DNA of 64,000 bases, taken from positions 16,454 through 80,453 of the forward strand of contig JAEUNL010000023.1 of NCBI GenBank assembly GCA_016791115.1. The letters run 5' to 3'. Below, one piece after another: positions 10,564-19,255 of the stretch; position 1 is the stretch's first letter, and every line of letters starts with the position of its first letter. This DNA comes from Rhodocyclaceae bacterium (GTDB lineage Bacteria > Pseudomonadota > Gammaproteobacteria > Burkholderiales > Rhodocyclaceae). The notes beneath the pieces are model-generated. The model had not been told where the DNA came from, did no database searches, and saw only the letters and a list, made by a program, of their open reading frames with translations. Both the position numbers and the translations under genes were made by a program.

Positions 10564-10900
10564 TGCTGCGCCATCGGCTGCTCATATTCGGCGAACGCGT
10601 CGCCGAACCGACGTATGCAAGAAGAACTGCTGCTGTCGCAAACCGTCTCCGCCGGCATTCGCGCCCGCGAACACAGGCAAAGACACTTGATTTGTAGGCA
10701 AGACCGCGACTGAAATCAAGCTTGCCGCGGCTTCCGTTGCGTTTTGCGCTACCTCTGCGGTGTGCCGTGGCCGGACCGTGCGGGAAACCGCATCGATCGG
10801 CGTATTCGAGACCCCCCGCCCGGGAAGCGGCGTCGTGGTTTGACGACAGGGTGGGCGCCCCGGAAAGCGCCATTCCATGCGGGTTTCGGGCATGCTGCTG
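10535..10900 (-). ncRNA. Candidate small RNA ending at the minus-strand terminator
   Basis: Just upstream of the terminator on the minus strand is another perfect hairpin, an 8-bp stem (10587-10594 with 10600-10607) with a 5-base loop. Two consecutive stem-loops ending in U8, with no convincing coding frame, is the usual 3' architecture of a bacterial sRNA. The 5' end is unknown; the right boundary given is only an outer limit set by the divergent rnpB promoter. Confidence 0.3.
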
Positions 10901-10946
10901 TAAAAAAACCTGCACCTGCGTCTGGTATTTCTTTAGTTAGCGTGGT

Positions 10947-10952
10947 TACAAT
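10947..10952 (+). promoter_or_regulatory. -10 element of the rnpB promoter
   Basis: TACAAT lies 5-7 bases before the predicted 5' end of RNase P RNA, in a locally AT-rich segment. The -35 region near 10923-10929 is weak. Confidence 0.5.
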
Positions 10953-10956
10953 CTCC

Positions 10957-11330
10957 GAGGAAAGTTCGCCAGGCAGCCGCTGTGCGCGGAGGGTACGTGC
11001 ATGGAGGAAAGTCCGGGCCCCATAGAGCAGGATGCCGGCTAACGGCCGGGCGTCGTGAGGCGACGGAAAGTGCAACAGAGAACAGACCGCCCAAGCCCGA
11101 AAGGGACGGCAAGGGTGAAACGGCGAGGTAAGAGCTCACCGCCTTCGCGGCAACGCGAAGGGCACGGCAAACCCCATCCGGGGCAAGGCCAAATAGGCCA
11201 GCAATCGCGCGGCTCGCGCGGCTGGCGGGTAGGCTGCTCGAGCGGCGCGGCAACGCGTCGCCCAGATGAATGGCTGCCGGGCGGCGCAAGCCGCCTTACA
11301 GAACCCGGCTTATCGGCGGACTTTCCTTTT
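10957..11330 (+). ncRNA. rnpB: RNase P RNA component, bacterial class A
   Basis: Catalytic RNA that matures tRNA 5' ends. Class A landmarks occur in order: GGAGGAAAGTCCGGGC near 11014-11028, GTGCAACAGAGA near 11070, AAGGGTGAAACGG near 11111, GGCAAACCCCATCCGGGGC near 11166, AAGGCCAAATAG near 11185, GGGTAGGCTGCT near 11227, AGATGAATGGCTG near 11264, and ACAGAACCCGGCTTATCGG near 11298. The 5' GGAAAGTTCGCC pairs with the 3' GGCGGACTTTCC to close helix P1, which fixes both ends to within a few bases. Open frames running through it are coincidental. Confidence 0.96.
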
Positions 11331-11433
11331 CGCACCAGCGGGCCACTTTTTGTCGGCAAAGCCCTAAGCCTTGGCGGTCCCGTTCCGTTAAGTTTGTCAC
11401 GGACGCCGGATGTCCGGACCAAGGGGATGGGCC

Positions 11434-11802
11434 ATGAATGATGCTTCTGCCAGCAAGCCGCGGATCGTGCGCCTCGATCCCGCCTGGCCGGTCGAACCCG
11501 GGCCGCGCTTCCGCGGTCTGGTGTGGAATCATCCCACCCTCAAGGACGGCACGCTGATCACCACCAGCCAGGTGATGGAATTCCACGGCGGCCGCATCGT
11601 CACCCGCTCCGGCTCGATCTACCTGCTCGGCCGCACCTACGTCTCGGAGCGCCATGCCTCGCAGAAGGCCGGTGTGCCGGCCGAGGAAGCCGCCTCGAAC
11701 ACTACGGCGCTCGGGCTCCACGTGATCGATCTGGAAAGCGACGATCTGTCTGCGCTCGACACCCACCCGCTGTCGCGCACGCCGGAAAACGGCGCCACCT
11801 GA
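11434..11802 (+). CDS. Conserved-looking hypothetical protein
   Basis: A 122-residue soluble protein with no recognised family. Start at ATG 11434, preceded by AAGGGGAT as a good ribosome-binding site. The middle is a compact beta-rich segment (RIVTRSGSIYLLGRTYVSERHA) and the tail is acidic (DLESDDLSALDTH). It sits alone between rnpB and the phosphatase gene, with codon use like its neighbours. No signal peptide or membrane segment is visible. Function not inferred. Confidence 0.65.
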   Translation: MNDASASKPRIVRLDPAWPVEPGPRFRGLVWNHPTLKDGTLITTSQVMEFHGGRIVTRSGSIYLLGRTYVSERHASQKAGVPAEEAASNTTALGLHVIDLESDDLSALDTHPLSRTPENGAT

Positions 11803-11892
11803 GTCGACCGGGGTCCGCTGCCTGAACGACGGGCGCGAGCCGGTAACATGCCGCTGCGGGAATGTGCCCCGCGCTTCGTATCACGCCGACCG

Positions 11893-13266
11893 ATGATCCT
11901 GTTCCGCCTCCTTGCGCGCGCGCTAGGCGCGTCCTGCGTGCTCGTGCCGATGTGTTGCGTCGGGAACGCATTTTCCGCCGGCATCTCGAGTGGCCCGATG
12001 GCCGGATACAGCGGCCGCGATCGCGCCGACATCTGGCTCATGACCGACGGCGACGCCCGTATCGCAATCGACTTCTGGCCGGCGCGGCAGGCGCAGGGCA
12101 CGTCACGTCCGGAAGTTGTTGAAACCTCCGCCGCGGGCGGTCACGCCGCCGTCGTCCGGCTCGACGGACTGCGACCGGGAACGCGCTATCGCTATCGCGT
12201 GCGCATCGACGGCCGTGACGCACTGCCCGGCGTGCCGCTCGGGTTCGTGACCCAGCCTGCCGTCGCGCGTGCGCCGCGCGACGTCTCGCTCGCCACCGGC
12301 TCCTGTGCCTACCTGGCGGACGAATCCGACCGTGCCGGCAGCGAGAGTGCGACAGCATTCGGCATTTTCGACGTGATCGCCGCGCGCCGCCCCGACGTGA
12401 TGCTCTGGCTTGGCGACACCGTCTACTTCCGCGATGCCGATTTCGACGGTGGTTCCGTCGCCAACGTGCCGGCCCGCATGAACGGACGCTGGGCGTCCAC
12501 GCGCACCTATGCGCCGCTGCAACGGTTGCTGCGCACCGGCCAGCACTACGGCATATGGGACGATCACGAGTTCGGGCCGAACGACGCCGACGGCAGTTTC
12601 GTGCTCAAGCCGATGAGCAACTACCTTTTCCGCCGCTACTGGGCCAACGGCCGCTACGGCCTGCCTGGAGTGCCGGGCATCTTCTCGAAAGTGTCGTACG
12701 AAGACGTCGACCTGTTCCTGCTCGACGACCGCACCCACCGTGACGACGACGATCTGCCCGACGACATGCCGGGCAAGTCCATGCTGGGTGCCGCGCAGCT
12801 TGCGTGGCTCAAGGACGAACTCGCCCGCTCGCGCGCGACCTTCAAGCTGATCGCCAATGGCAGCCGCATGCTGAGCGACCGCCCGAATGCCGAGCGGCGC
12901 GGCGGCGAGGGTTGGCATAACCACCCGGCCGAGCGGCGCGCGTTCATCGACTGGCTGACGGCGAACCGCATCGACGGCGTGGTCTTCGTCTCGGGCGACA
13001 TCCACTACACGCACATGACCGAGCGCGAACGCGCGGACAGCTACCCGCTGGTCGAGCTGACCTGCTCGCCGCTCACGTCGAACGTTCATCCGCGGCCGAA
13101 TCCGGTGCGGCCGGTCGAGGGCACGGTCGCGCTCGAGCGCAATTTCTGCACGATGGATTTCCGCGGTGCGCCCGATGCGCGCGAGCTGGTGATCGCCGTT
13201 TGGCGTGCCGACGGCTCGCGCCTCTGGCAGCGCCGCTACGCCGCGTCGGCGCTGCGCAGCCGCTGA
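11893..13266 (+). CDS. PhoD-like alkaline phosphatase / phosphodiesterase
   Basis: Secreted calcineurin-type metallophosphoesterase of the PhoD family, about 457 residues from ATG 11893, which opens a signal peptide (MILFRLLARALGASC); ATG 11848 would add 15 residues. After a fibronectin-like N-domain come the metal motifs: ATGSCAY, LWLGDTVYF, GIWDDHEFGPND, LIANGSRM and VVFVSGDIHYTH. PhoD enzymes release phosphate from phosphodiesters outside the cytoplasm and often use Fe/Ca. It converges on selD with no gap; the two stop codons sit in a shared 12-bp palindrome at 13261-13272. Confidence 0.88.
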   Translation: MILFRLLARALGASCVLVPMCCVGNAFSAGISSGPMAGYSGRDRADIWLMTDGDARIAIDFWPARQAQGTSRPEVVETSAAGGHAAVVRLDGLRPGTRYRYRVRIDGRDALPGVPLGFVTQPAVARAPRDVSLATGSCAYLADESDRAGSESATAFGIFDVIAARRPDVMLWLGDTVYFRDADFDGGSVANVPARMNGRWASTRTYAPLQRLLRTGQHYGIWDDHEFGPNDADGSFVLKPMSNYLFRRYWANGRYGLPGVPGIFSKVSYEDVDLFLLDDRTHRDDDDLPDDMPGKSMLGAAQLAWLKDELARSRATFKLIANGSRMLSDRPNAERRGGEGWHNHPAERRAFIDWLTANRIDGVVFVSGDIHYTHMTERERADSYPLVELTCSPLTSNVHPRPNPVRPVEGTVALERNFCTMDFRGAPDARELVIAVWRADGSRLWQRRYAASALRSR

Positions 13267-14331
13267 TCAGCGCAGCGCGAGCTTCGTCTGGCCCGGTTCC
13301 AGCGGCGCCAGCACCTCGCCGATGTCCGCCGCGTCGTCGAAGCCGTGGCGGCGGAACAGCGCCAGCACATCCGGCACCGAGGCCGACTTGCACGCAACCA
13401 GCAGGCCGCCGCTGGTTTGCGGGTCGGTCAGCAGCGCGCGGTCGATATCGGCAAAACCGGCCGGCAGTTCGAGTTCGGCGCCGTAGGCCGCGAAGTTGCG
13501 GTTCGAGGCGCCGGTGATCATGCCCTGCGCGGCCAGTTCGCGCACGCCGCCCAACAGCGGTACGCGCGACCAGTCGATCGCCAGCCGGCAGTGCGCGCCG
13601 CGCGCCAGCTCAAGCGCGTGGCCGGCGAGCCCGAAGCCGGTCACGTCAGTGAGCGCATGCACACCGGGCAGGGCCGCCAGTTCGGGGCCGGGCGTGTTGA
13701 GCCGGGTGGTGTTGGCGATCATCTGCGCATAGCCGTCGGCATCCAGCTTCTCCTTCTTCAGCGCCGCCGACAAGATGCCGACGCCGATCGGCTTGCCCAG
13801 CACCAGCCGGTCGCCGGGGCGCGCGTCGGCGTTGCGTTTGACGCGGTCCGGGTGCACCAGGCCGAGCGCGACCAAGCCGTAGATCGGTTCGACCGAATCG
13901 ATGGTGTGGCCGCCTGCGATCGGAATGCCGGCAAGCTTGCAGGCTGCCTCGCCGCCTTCGAGGATGCGGCCGATGACCTGAGGCGGCAGTACGCTGATCG
14001 GCATGCCGACGATGGCGAGCGCCATGATCGGCCGGCCGCCCATCGCGTAGACGTCCGAGATCGCGTTGGTCGCGGCGATGCGGCCGAAGTCGAACGGGTC
14101 ATCGACGATCGGCATGAAGAAATCGGTGGTCGCGATCAGCGCCTGCTCGTCGTTGAGTTTGTAGACCGCGGCGTCGTCCGACGTCTCGATGCCGACCAGC
14201 AGTTCCGGCGGCAGCGGCATGCGGCTGGTGCCGCGCAGCAGTTCGCCGAGCAGGCCGGGGGCGACCTTGCAGCCGCAGCCGCCGCCATGCGACAGCGAGG
14301 TGAGGCGGGGCAGGGCGGGCGTGGCGGTCAT
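13267..14331 (-). CDS. selD: Selenide, water dikinase (stand-alone SelD)
   Basis: A 354-residue ATP-dependent enzyme that makes selenophosphate for selenocysteine and 2-selenouridine synthesis. The glycine-rich N-terminus SHGGGCGCK carries the catalytic Cys (codon TGC, not a selenocysteine TGA). Other signature parts are the ATP-binding GIETSDDAAVYKL, TTDFFMPIVDDPFDFGRIAA, IAGGHTIDSVEPIYG and LTDPQTSGGLL. No selA, selB, selC or mnmH gene is in the window, so the user pathway lies elsewhere. A second, fused SelD is encoded at 19256-21541. Confidence 0.95.
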   Translation of the reverse strand: MTATPALPRLTSLSHGGGCGCKVAPGLLGELLRGTSRMPLPPELLVGIETSDDAAVYKLNDEQALIATTDFFMPIVDDPFDFGRIAATNAISDVYAMGGRPIMALAIVGMPISVLPPQVIGRILEGGEAACKLAGIPIAGGHTIDSVEPIYGLVALGLVHPDRVKRNADARPGDRLVLGKPIGVGILSAALKKEKLDADGYAQMIANTTRLNTPGPELAALPGVHALTDVTGFGLAGHALELARGAHCRLAIDWSRVPLLGGVRELAAQGMITGASNRNFAAYGAELELPAGFADIDRALLTDPQTSGGLLVACKSASVPDVLALFRRHGFDDAADIGEVLAPLEPGQTKLALR

Positions 14332-14572
14332 GGGCGAACTCCGGGTCGAAAACGCGCGAGTTTACCCGCTTGCCGCCGTCCGCCCGTTGCCAGCGCGACG
14401 GTGCGCATCCGAAGCGGCCTGAAGTCCGTCTGGAATCCGCCCGGAACCCGCATGGACAGGGCGTCCTGGGCCGGCATGCCCGCCACGCACCGCAGCATGC
14501 GCCTGCCGGCGATGGCAAGCCCCGGGGCGCCAGCCGGCGCGCCTTGCGGGGCGGTGTGCAGTCGCGTTGCGC

Positions 14573-14842
14573 TCAGCCTGCGGCCGGGTGCGCGTGCGCT
14601 TCGACGAAGTGCTTGAGCGCCATGCGCAGCGTGGCGGCGTGCTTGAGATCCCCGCGTGCGCGCGCGTCCTTGATGTCGTCGGCGATCATGCGCTTGATGC
14701 GCCGCTCGCCGCTTTCGCTGTGAACCAGATAGTTGCCCAGCTCCAGTGCAACCATCTCCGGAACGTGCTCGTGTTCGGCGATGGCAAGGATTTCGTCCTC
14801 GGTCAGTTCGGACAGTTCGATGCAGTCCTGCAGCGTCAGCAT
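14573..14842 (-). CDS. Small hypothetical protein
   Basis: An 89-residue, mostly helical, charged cytoplasmic protein. Start at 14842 (ATG), giving MLTLQDCIELSELTEDEILAI; the open frame runs further upstream but without sensible composition. The segment SGERRIKRMIADDIKDARARGD is strongly basic/acidic, and histidines recur in the tail. I do not recognise the family. It lies between selD and the CorA-like gene on the same strand. Confidence 0.65.
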   Translation of the reverse strand: MLTLQDCIELSELTEDEILAIAEHEHVPEMVALELGNYLVHSESGERRIKRMIADDIKDARARGDLKHAATLRMALKHFVEAHAHPAAG

Positions 14843-14919
14843 GATCTTCTCCCCAGTCGGATCTGCGATGCCGCCAGTGAAACACCTTCGCTGCGCCGCC
14901 GTATTGATCCAGGCCAAGG

Positions 14920-16620
14920 TCAGCGCGGGCGCCGCCGCATGCGCGCCGGCACGTCCACCCGGCCGGCGCCGATCGGACCCGGCCGGCGCCAGATGCGCAG
15001 GAAACTGGCGACCTTGCGTGCCAGCGGCAGGCGCTCGTCGGACATCGCGTCGAGGAACTCCGACAGCGCGCGCGACTTCTGTACCGTGTAGAGCGTGAGC
15101 GCCGTCACCGGCAGGAACACGATCGCGAAGTAGATCAGCTTGCGCACGAGCGGCTGGTCGGCCTCGGCGATCAGGTTCATGCCGAGGAAGCCGGTGACGA
15201 TGGTGCCGATGAGGCCGAAGATGGTTACCACCGTCAGGCGCAGCACGGTGTCGTTCTGCCGCCGCGCGTCGTCGCTGTCGAGGTAGTGGCCCATGTCGAG
15301 CACTTCCTCGCGCAGTTCGGCGAACAGCGCGTCGTTGCCCAGGTGGCGGTTCCACAGGCGGAACAGATCCTGCGCCACCGACTGCTTCGACACCTCGTGG
15401 AACCAGTAGCGATGATTGAAGCGCAGGAAGATCTCCATCGACTGGCGGATGCTGCGCTTGAAGTGGCGGATCGAGTCCGGGTCGTCGATGTCGAGCCGGC
15501 TCACCGCGACGACCAGCCGGTCGGAGAGCATCAGCAGCGCTGCGCGGTGGAAGTGCGACACCAGACCGAGCAGGAAGTACTGGTGGCGGAACTGTCCGAG
15601 CAGGCCGGTTTCGCCATCGGCGTAGAACGGCACGCCGTGGCAGCCGATCATCACGAACGCGTGACCGGTGCAGATCATGCGCGTGCTGGCGCGCATGTCG
15701 TGCCGCGCAGGCGACCAGAACCGGTCGTAGCAGTGGTCGCGCTCGAACTCGTCGAGCGTCTTGTCCGAATAGTGCAGGCCGCTGCCGTCGTCGGGCTGCG
15801 CGGCTAGGCCGAGGCGCACGAAATCCTCGCGCGACAGCGCGAACGGATCGTCGAACGCGAGGTAGGTCATTTTCGGCAGCCGGTGGTATTCCAGTTGGCG
15901 GTAGCGGATGACGCCTTCGCGCTCCGAATGGTGCTGCGCCAGCGGCTGCAGCAGGAATTCCCAGTGCGCGCCGACGCAGGCAGCGCGATGTTCACAGACG
16001 TGGGCCAGATACTTGGCGCGGTTGTCGAAATCCGATTCGGCCAGCACTTCGCCGCCGAAGCCGATCCACTGCACGCGCCGCATGCAGTGGCTGGCGAGGC
16101 CGTCGGCATCCCATTGCGACGGAAAGGTGCGGCCGAAGCGATACATGATCTCCTGCACGCGCGCGAACGGCAGGTCGTCTGCGAACACCTCGAGCGCGAG
16201 GATCACCACATCCACGTCGAAGAAGAAATGCAGGTCGACATGCTTGATCGTCAGGTCGACGATCGCGCCGTCGGTGCAGGTCATGCGGATGGCCGCCACG
16301 TCGCTGCGCCGATAGACCCGGATCGGCGATTCGCCGTAGCCGCGCAGCGTGCTGCTGCCGCGGCCCTGGCCGTAGAGAAAGCGCTGCACGTGCGGCAGGA
16401 AAGTCACGAACTCGCGGTAGTGGCGCTCCTGGAACTGCGTCGGATCGCCGGTGAATTCGTCCTGCACCTCGCGCCACGGGTTGTCGGCGTCGATCTGGTC
16501 GAGCGCCGCGAAATGGCGCTGTACCTGGTCGCCCGCCCGCAGGGGCATCAACTGAAGCGGCCAGACCAGGATCTGGCGGAAGTGCCGCACCATGAGTTTG
16601 CCGGCTGACGTGTCGGACAT
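14920..16620 (-). CDS. Large CorA-like membrane protein
   Basis: A 566-residue protein. The last quarter resembles CorA-type metal channels: a long helix, then a membrane segment ending in GFLGMNL (containing the GMN selectivity tripeptide) and a second segment, LIYFAIVFLPVTALTLY. The N-terminal 400 residues are soluble and unlike the canonical CorA funnel. They are rich in His, Phe and Tyr and include HVDLHFFFDVDVVIL. Start at 16620 (ATG, MSDTSAGK) is preferred over 16782. A divalent-metal transport or sensing role is inferred only from the C-terminus. Confidence 0.75.
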   Translation of the reverse strand: MSDTSAGKLMVRHFRQILVWPLQLMPLRAGDQVQRHFAALDQIDADNPWREVQDEFTGDPTQFQERHYREFVTFLPHVQRFLYGQGRGSSTLRGYGESPIRVYRRSDVAAIRMTCTDGAIVDLTIKHVDLHFFFDVDVVILALEVFADDLPFARVQEIMYRFGRTFPSQWDADGLASHCMRRVQWIGFGGEVLAESDFDNRAKYLAHVCEHRAACVGAHWEFLLQPLAQHHSEREGVIRYRQLEYHRLPKMTYLAFDDPFALSREDFVRLGLAAQPDDGSGLHYSDKTLDEFERDHCYDRFWSPARHDMRASTRMICTGHAFVMIGCHGVPFYADGETGLLGQFRHQYFLLGLVSHFHRAALLMLSDRLVVAVSRLDIDDPDSIRHFKRSIRQSMEIFLRFNHRYWFHEVSKQSVAQDLFRLWNRHLGNDALFAELREEVLDMGHYLDSDDARRQNDTVLRLTVVTIFGLIGTIVTGFLGMNLIAEADQPLVRKLIYFAIVFLPVTALTLYTVQKSRALSEFLDAMSDERLPLARKVASFLRIWRRPGPIGAGRVDVPARMRRRPR

Positions 16621-16728
16621 GTGCGGCCATCCCGTCGCGAAAAGACGATCGCAGTGTAGCGGCACTTGCGGGACATTCGCGAGTCCGGATCGTTGCGGCC
16701 GCGACCGGACCTGGCGCGGCGTATCGCC

Positions 16729-16734
16729 TACAAT
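16729..16734 (+). promoter_or_regulatory. Putative -10 element upstream of the DMT transporter
   Basis: TACAAT lies 15 bases before the start codon in the 128-bp divergent gap; no clear -35. Its nearness implies a very short leader. Confidence 0.3.
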
Positions 16735-16748
16735 CGGGCAATACCGCC

Positions 16749-17717
16749 ATGCATCACGCGACGAACCGATCCGCCGTGACAACCCGCCCGACCGAGACCG
16801 AACGCAGCGCCGCGCAGCGACAGACGCGGCTCGGCTTTGCCGCGGTCGGCACCGTTGCGCTGTTCTGGACCGGCTTCAACATCATCTCGCGCATGGGGGG
16901 GCGCGGCGATCTGACCGGTTTCGACATCGGCGCGCTGCGCTTCGGTGTGTCGGCGCTGGTCCTGCTGCCGGTATTCCTGCGCCGGCCATTCGCGATTCCC
17001 TGGCGGCAACTGCTTGCGCTGTCGGCCTTCGGCGGCATCGGCTATGCGCTGCTGGTGTATTGCGGGTTCATGTTCGCGCCGGCTGCGCATGCCGGCATCC
17101 TGGTCAATGGCGGCATTCCGTTTTCGACTGCGCTGGTCGCCTGGGCGCTGCTCGGCTTCCGGCCGAACCGGGGCGTGATGATCGCCTTTTCGCTGACGGC
17201 GCTGGGCATCGCCCTGATGGCCTGGCATAGCCTGGGCGCGGCGGCCGGTGCCGCGCCGCGCCAGTGGCTGGGCGACATCCTCTTCCTCGGCGGCGCGCTG
17301 TGCTGGGGCGTGTTCGGCGTGCTGTTGCGCAAGTGGCGCCTGCGCCCGCTCGACGCGATGGCCGGCCTTGCCGCCTTTTCGGCCGTACTCTACCTGCCGG
17401 TGTACTTCCTGCTTCTGCCGTCGACGCTGGCAACCGCGCCGCCCGGGCAGATCGCGTTGCAGGCGGTGTATCAGGGCATCGTCGTCGCGATCTGCGGCGG
17501 GATGCTGTTCACGTTTGCCACCCAGACCATCGGCCCGGTCAAGGCGGCGCTGGTGCTCGCGCTGGTGCCCGGCATTACGGCCGTGGCGGCGGTGCCGCTG
17601 CTGGGCGAGCCGGTCGATGCGACCACCGTGTTGGGGCTGGTCTGTGTCACCCTCGGCGCCGTGCTGGGCGCCATCGCCTCGGCACCCCATCCGCCGGCGC
17701 GCCTTGCCGGGCGCTGA
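16749..17717 (+). CDS. EamA / DMT family transporter
   Basis: A 322-residue inner-membrane protein with about ten transmembrane segments in two homologous halves (EamA repeats at about 30-165 and 180-310), as in RhaT/YdcZ-like drug/metabolite exporters. Typical features are the helix-1 segment ALFWTGFNIISRMGG and the second-repeat ending PGITAVAAVPLLGEPV. A polar N-terminus of about 25 residues precedes the first helix. It is transcribed divergently from the CorA-like gene. The substrate cannot be predicted. Confidence 0.85.
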   Translation: MHHATNRSAVTTRPTETERSAAQRQTRLGFAAVGTVALFWTGFNIISRMGGRGDLTGFDIGALRFGVSALVLLPVFLRRPFAIPWRQLLALSAFGGIGYALLVYCGFMFAPAAHAGILVNGGIPFSTALVAWALLGFRPNRGVMIAFSLTALGIALMAWHSLGAAAGAAPRQWLGDILFLGGALCWGVFGVLLRKWRLRPLDAMAGLAAFSAVLYLPVYFLLLPSTLATAPPGQIALQAVYQGIVVAICGGMLFTFATQTIGPVKAALVLALVPGITAVAAVPLLGEPVDATTVLGLVCVTLGAVLGAIASAPHPPARLAGR

Positions 17718-17794
17718 GGGTCAGAGAGGAGCGTCGCGGGTGGAGCTGGGGGGCGCATGGATTGGCGTGCTCAGGGCATGCACCTCGGAAAACC

Positions 17795-17810
17795 GCGCCA
17801 ATATTGGCGC
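17795..17810. repeat. 16-bp perfect palindrome between convergent genes
   Basis: GCGCCAATATTGGCGC is a perfect palindrome in the 150-bp gap between the DMT transporter and the convergent hydrolase. It has no T-run, so it is not a standard terminator; it could be a protein-binding site or a small cruciform. Confidence 0.5.
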
Positions 17811-17867
17811 CTGGGGCATTGTTCCTGGGGGTGGCCTATCCATGCGGGTTCGCGGGATGCGGTGGTT

Positions 17868-18674
17868 TCAGCCTGTCGGCACCTTCGCCGCGAGAAGGAA
17901 TTCCACGACCTCCCGCCACCACGCCGCGTCGGCGCGGTCGATCCAGTCGTTGTGCTCGGCGCCGCGCAGCGTCCTGAGCTGCTTCGGGGCGTGCAGCGAT
18001 CCGTGCAGCGCGATGCCGTAGCGTGCCGGCACGATGCTGTCATGCTCGGCCACTGCAACCACGACCGGGCGCTCGAAGCCGGCCAGATTCGCCACGCTGT
18101 CGTAGCGGTCGCGCAGCAGCCACCGCACAGGCAACCATGCGTAGTGGTGCGAAGCCACGCTTTCGAGCCGATCCCACGGTGTGACCAACATCAATCCGGC
18201 GACCAGACCCTGTACTTGCCGCGTTGCAGCAGCGGCTACCCCGGCACCCAGCGATTCGCCGATCACCAGGACTGGCCCGCCGTAGCGGGCGTGCGCCAGC
18301 GCGATCGTCTGCGCTGCATCGTCCACCAGCGATGCCTCGCCGACCGTGCCGCCGCGCGGACCGTAACCGGGATATTCGGCGAGGACGACGCGAAAACCGA
18401 GCGGGGCCAGCATCTGCGCATAGAACTCGCGGTGGCCGGCGTGGCCGGCATTGCCGTGGAACACGACGACGGTGCCGCGTGCCATGCCGGCGGGTTTGGC
18501 GATCAGGCCACGGAAATCGTCCGCATCTGGCCAGGCGCCGAGGCCGGGCGAGGTCATCGCGGCCAGCGGCACTTGCTGCGGAAAATAGAGCAGGCTGTCC
18601 TGGAGCATCGAGAGCGGGGCGAAGGCAGTTGCGCCGATTATCGCCAGTGCGGCGAGCGGGATGCGAAGTCTCAT
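17868..18674 (-). CDS. Alpha/beta hydrolase with N-terminal membrane anchor
   Basis: A 268-residue serine hydrolase. The N-terminus (LRIPLAALAIIGATAFAPL) is a signal anchor or signal peptide. The oxyanion segment is VVVFHGNAGHAGH, the nucleophile elbow GESLGAG, the acid is probably Asp in AEHDSIVP, and the base His lies in GAEHNDWID. This set matches the ABHD12/13-like group annotated as alpha/beta hydrolases. Start at 18674 gives the hydrophobic N-terminus. Substrate unknown; lipids or esters at the membrane are likely. Confidence 0.82.
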   Translation of the reverse strand: MRLRIPLAALAIIGATAFAPLSMLQDSLLYFPQQVPLAAMTSPGLGAWPDADDFRGLIAKPAGMARGTVVVFHGNAGHAGHREFYAQMLAPLGFRVVLAEYPGYGPRGGTVGEASLVDDAAQTIALAHARYGGPVLVIGESLGAGVAAAATRQVQGLVAGLMLVTPWDRLESVASHHYAWLPVRWLLRDRYDSVANLAGFERPVVVAVAEHDSIVPARYGIALHGSLHAPKQLRTLRGAEHNDWIDRADAAWWREVVEFLLAAKVPTG

Positions 18675-18767
18675 TTGAAGCTCGGACGGGGTGCGGGGCG
18701 CCGCACAGGCCGGCGGAACGGTTCGCCGGGTCCATAATCGCGACTTTGCGAAGTCTCTCACAGTCCG

Positions 18768-19214
18768 ATGCCCCGCATTCATACGGAACGTTTTGTTGTG
18801 CCGGCCGAATCGATCGACATGAACGGCCACGTCAATAATCTCGAATACATCCGCTGGATGCAGGACATCGCGACCGCGCATTCGCACGAGCAGGGCTGGA
18901 CGGTGGCGCGCTATCTCGACACGCGCACGACCTGGGTGATCCGCTCGCATTTCATCGAATACATCCGGCCGGTGTATCGGGATGAACAGATGATTCTCGC
19001 AACCTGGGTGGCCGGCATGGACGTGCAGTCGTCGCCGCGGCGCTACCGTTTCGTGCGTGCGCGCGACCTCAAGCCAGCTGCGCAGGCCGAGACGCTGTGG
19101 GTGTTTTGCAACGCGGCCAGCGGTCGTGCAGCCGACATTCCGCCCGAGGTGCGCGATGCCTTTCCGGTTGTCGAGGACGAGGCCGAGATTGCTGCCGCGA
19201 TATCGGCAGCGTAG
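18768..19214 (+). CDS. Acyl-CoA thioesterase, 4HBT (YbgC-like) family
   Basis: A 148-residue hot-dog-fold protein. The motif DMNGHVNNLEYIRWMQD near residue 17 is the 4HBT active-site signature, with an Asp and the GHVNN turn. It is expected to hydrolyse acyl-CoA thioesters as a dimer or tetramer in the cytoplasm. Start at ATG 18768; CATAAT at 18733-18738 could be its -10 element. The downstream selD fusion starts 41 bases after its stop on the same strand. Confidence 0.85.
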   Translation: MPRIHTERFVVPAESIDMNGHVNNLEYIRWMQDIATAHSHEQGWTVARYLDTRTTWVIRSHFIEYIRPVYRDEQMILATWVAGMDVQSSPRRYRFVRARDLKPAAQAETLWVFCNAASGRAADIPPEVRDAFPVVEDEAEIAAAISAA

Positions 19215-19255
19215 GCATTCCGATCACCGACCGACACGAACCGCCGCCCCGGCCC

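Larger units (their letters stand above)
10489..10946. other. Intergenic region before rnpB
   Basis: No convincing protein gene is seen on either strand. It holds a strong minus-strand terminator (10535-10563), a second stem-loop (10587-10607) and, at its right end, the rnpB promoter. Open frames here are short, low-complexity and overlap the structured elements. Confidence 0.6.

Noticed and set aside
10744..11422. Several open frames of 90-128 codons through 10744-11441
   Set aside because: They run through the RNase P RNA, whose conserved secondary-structure landmarks explain the sequence.
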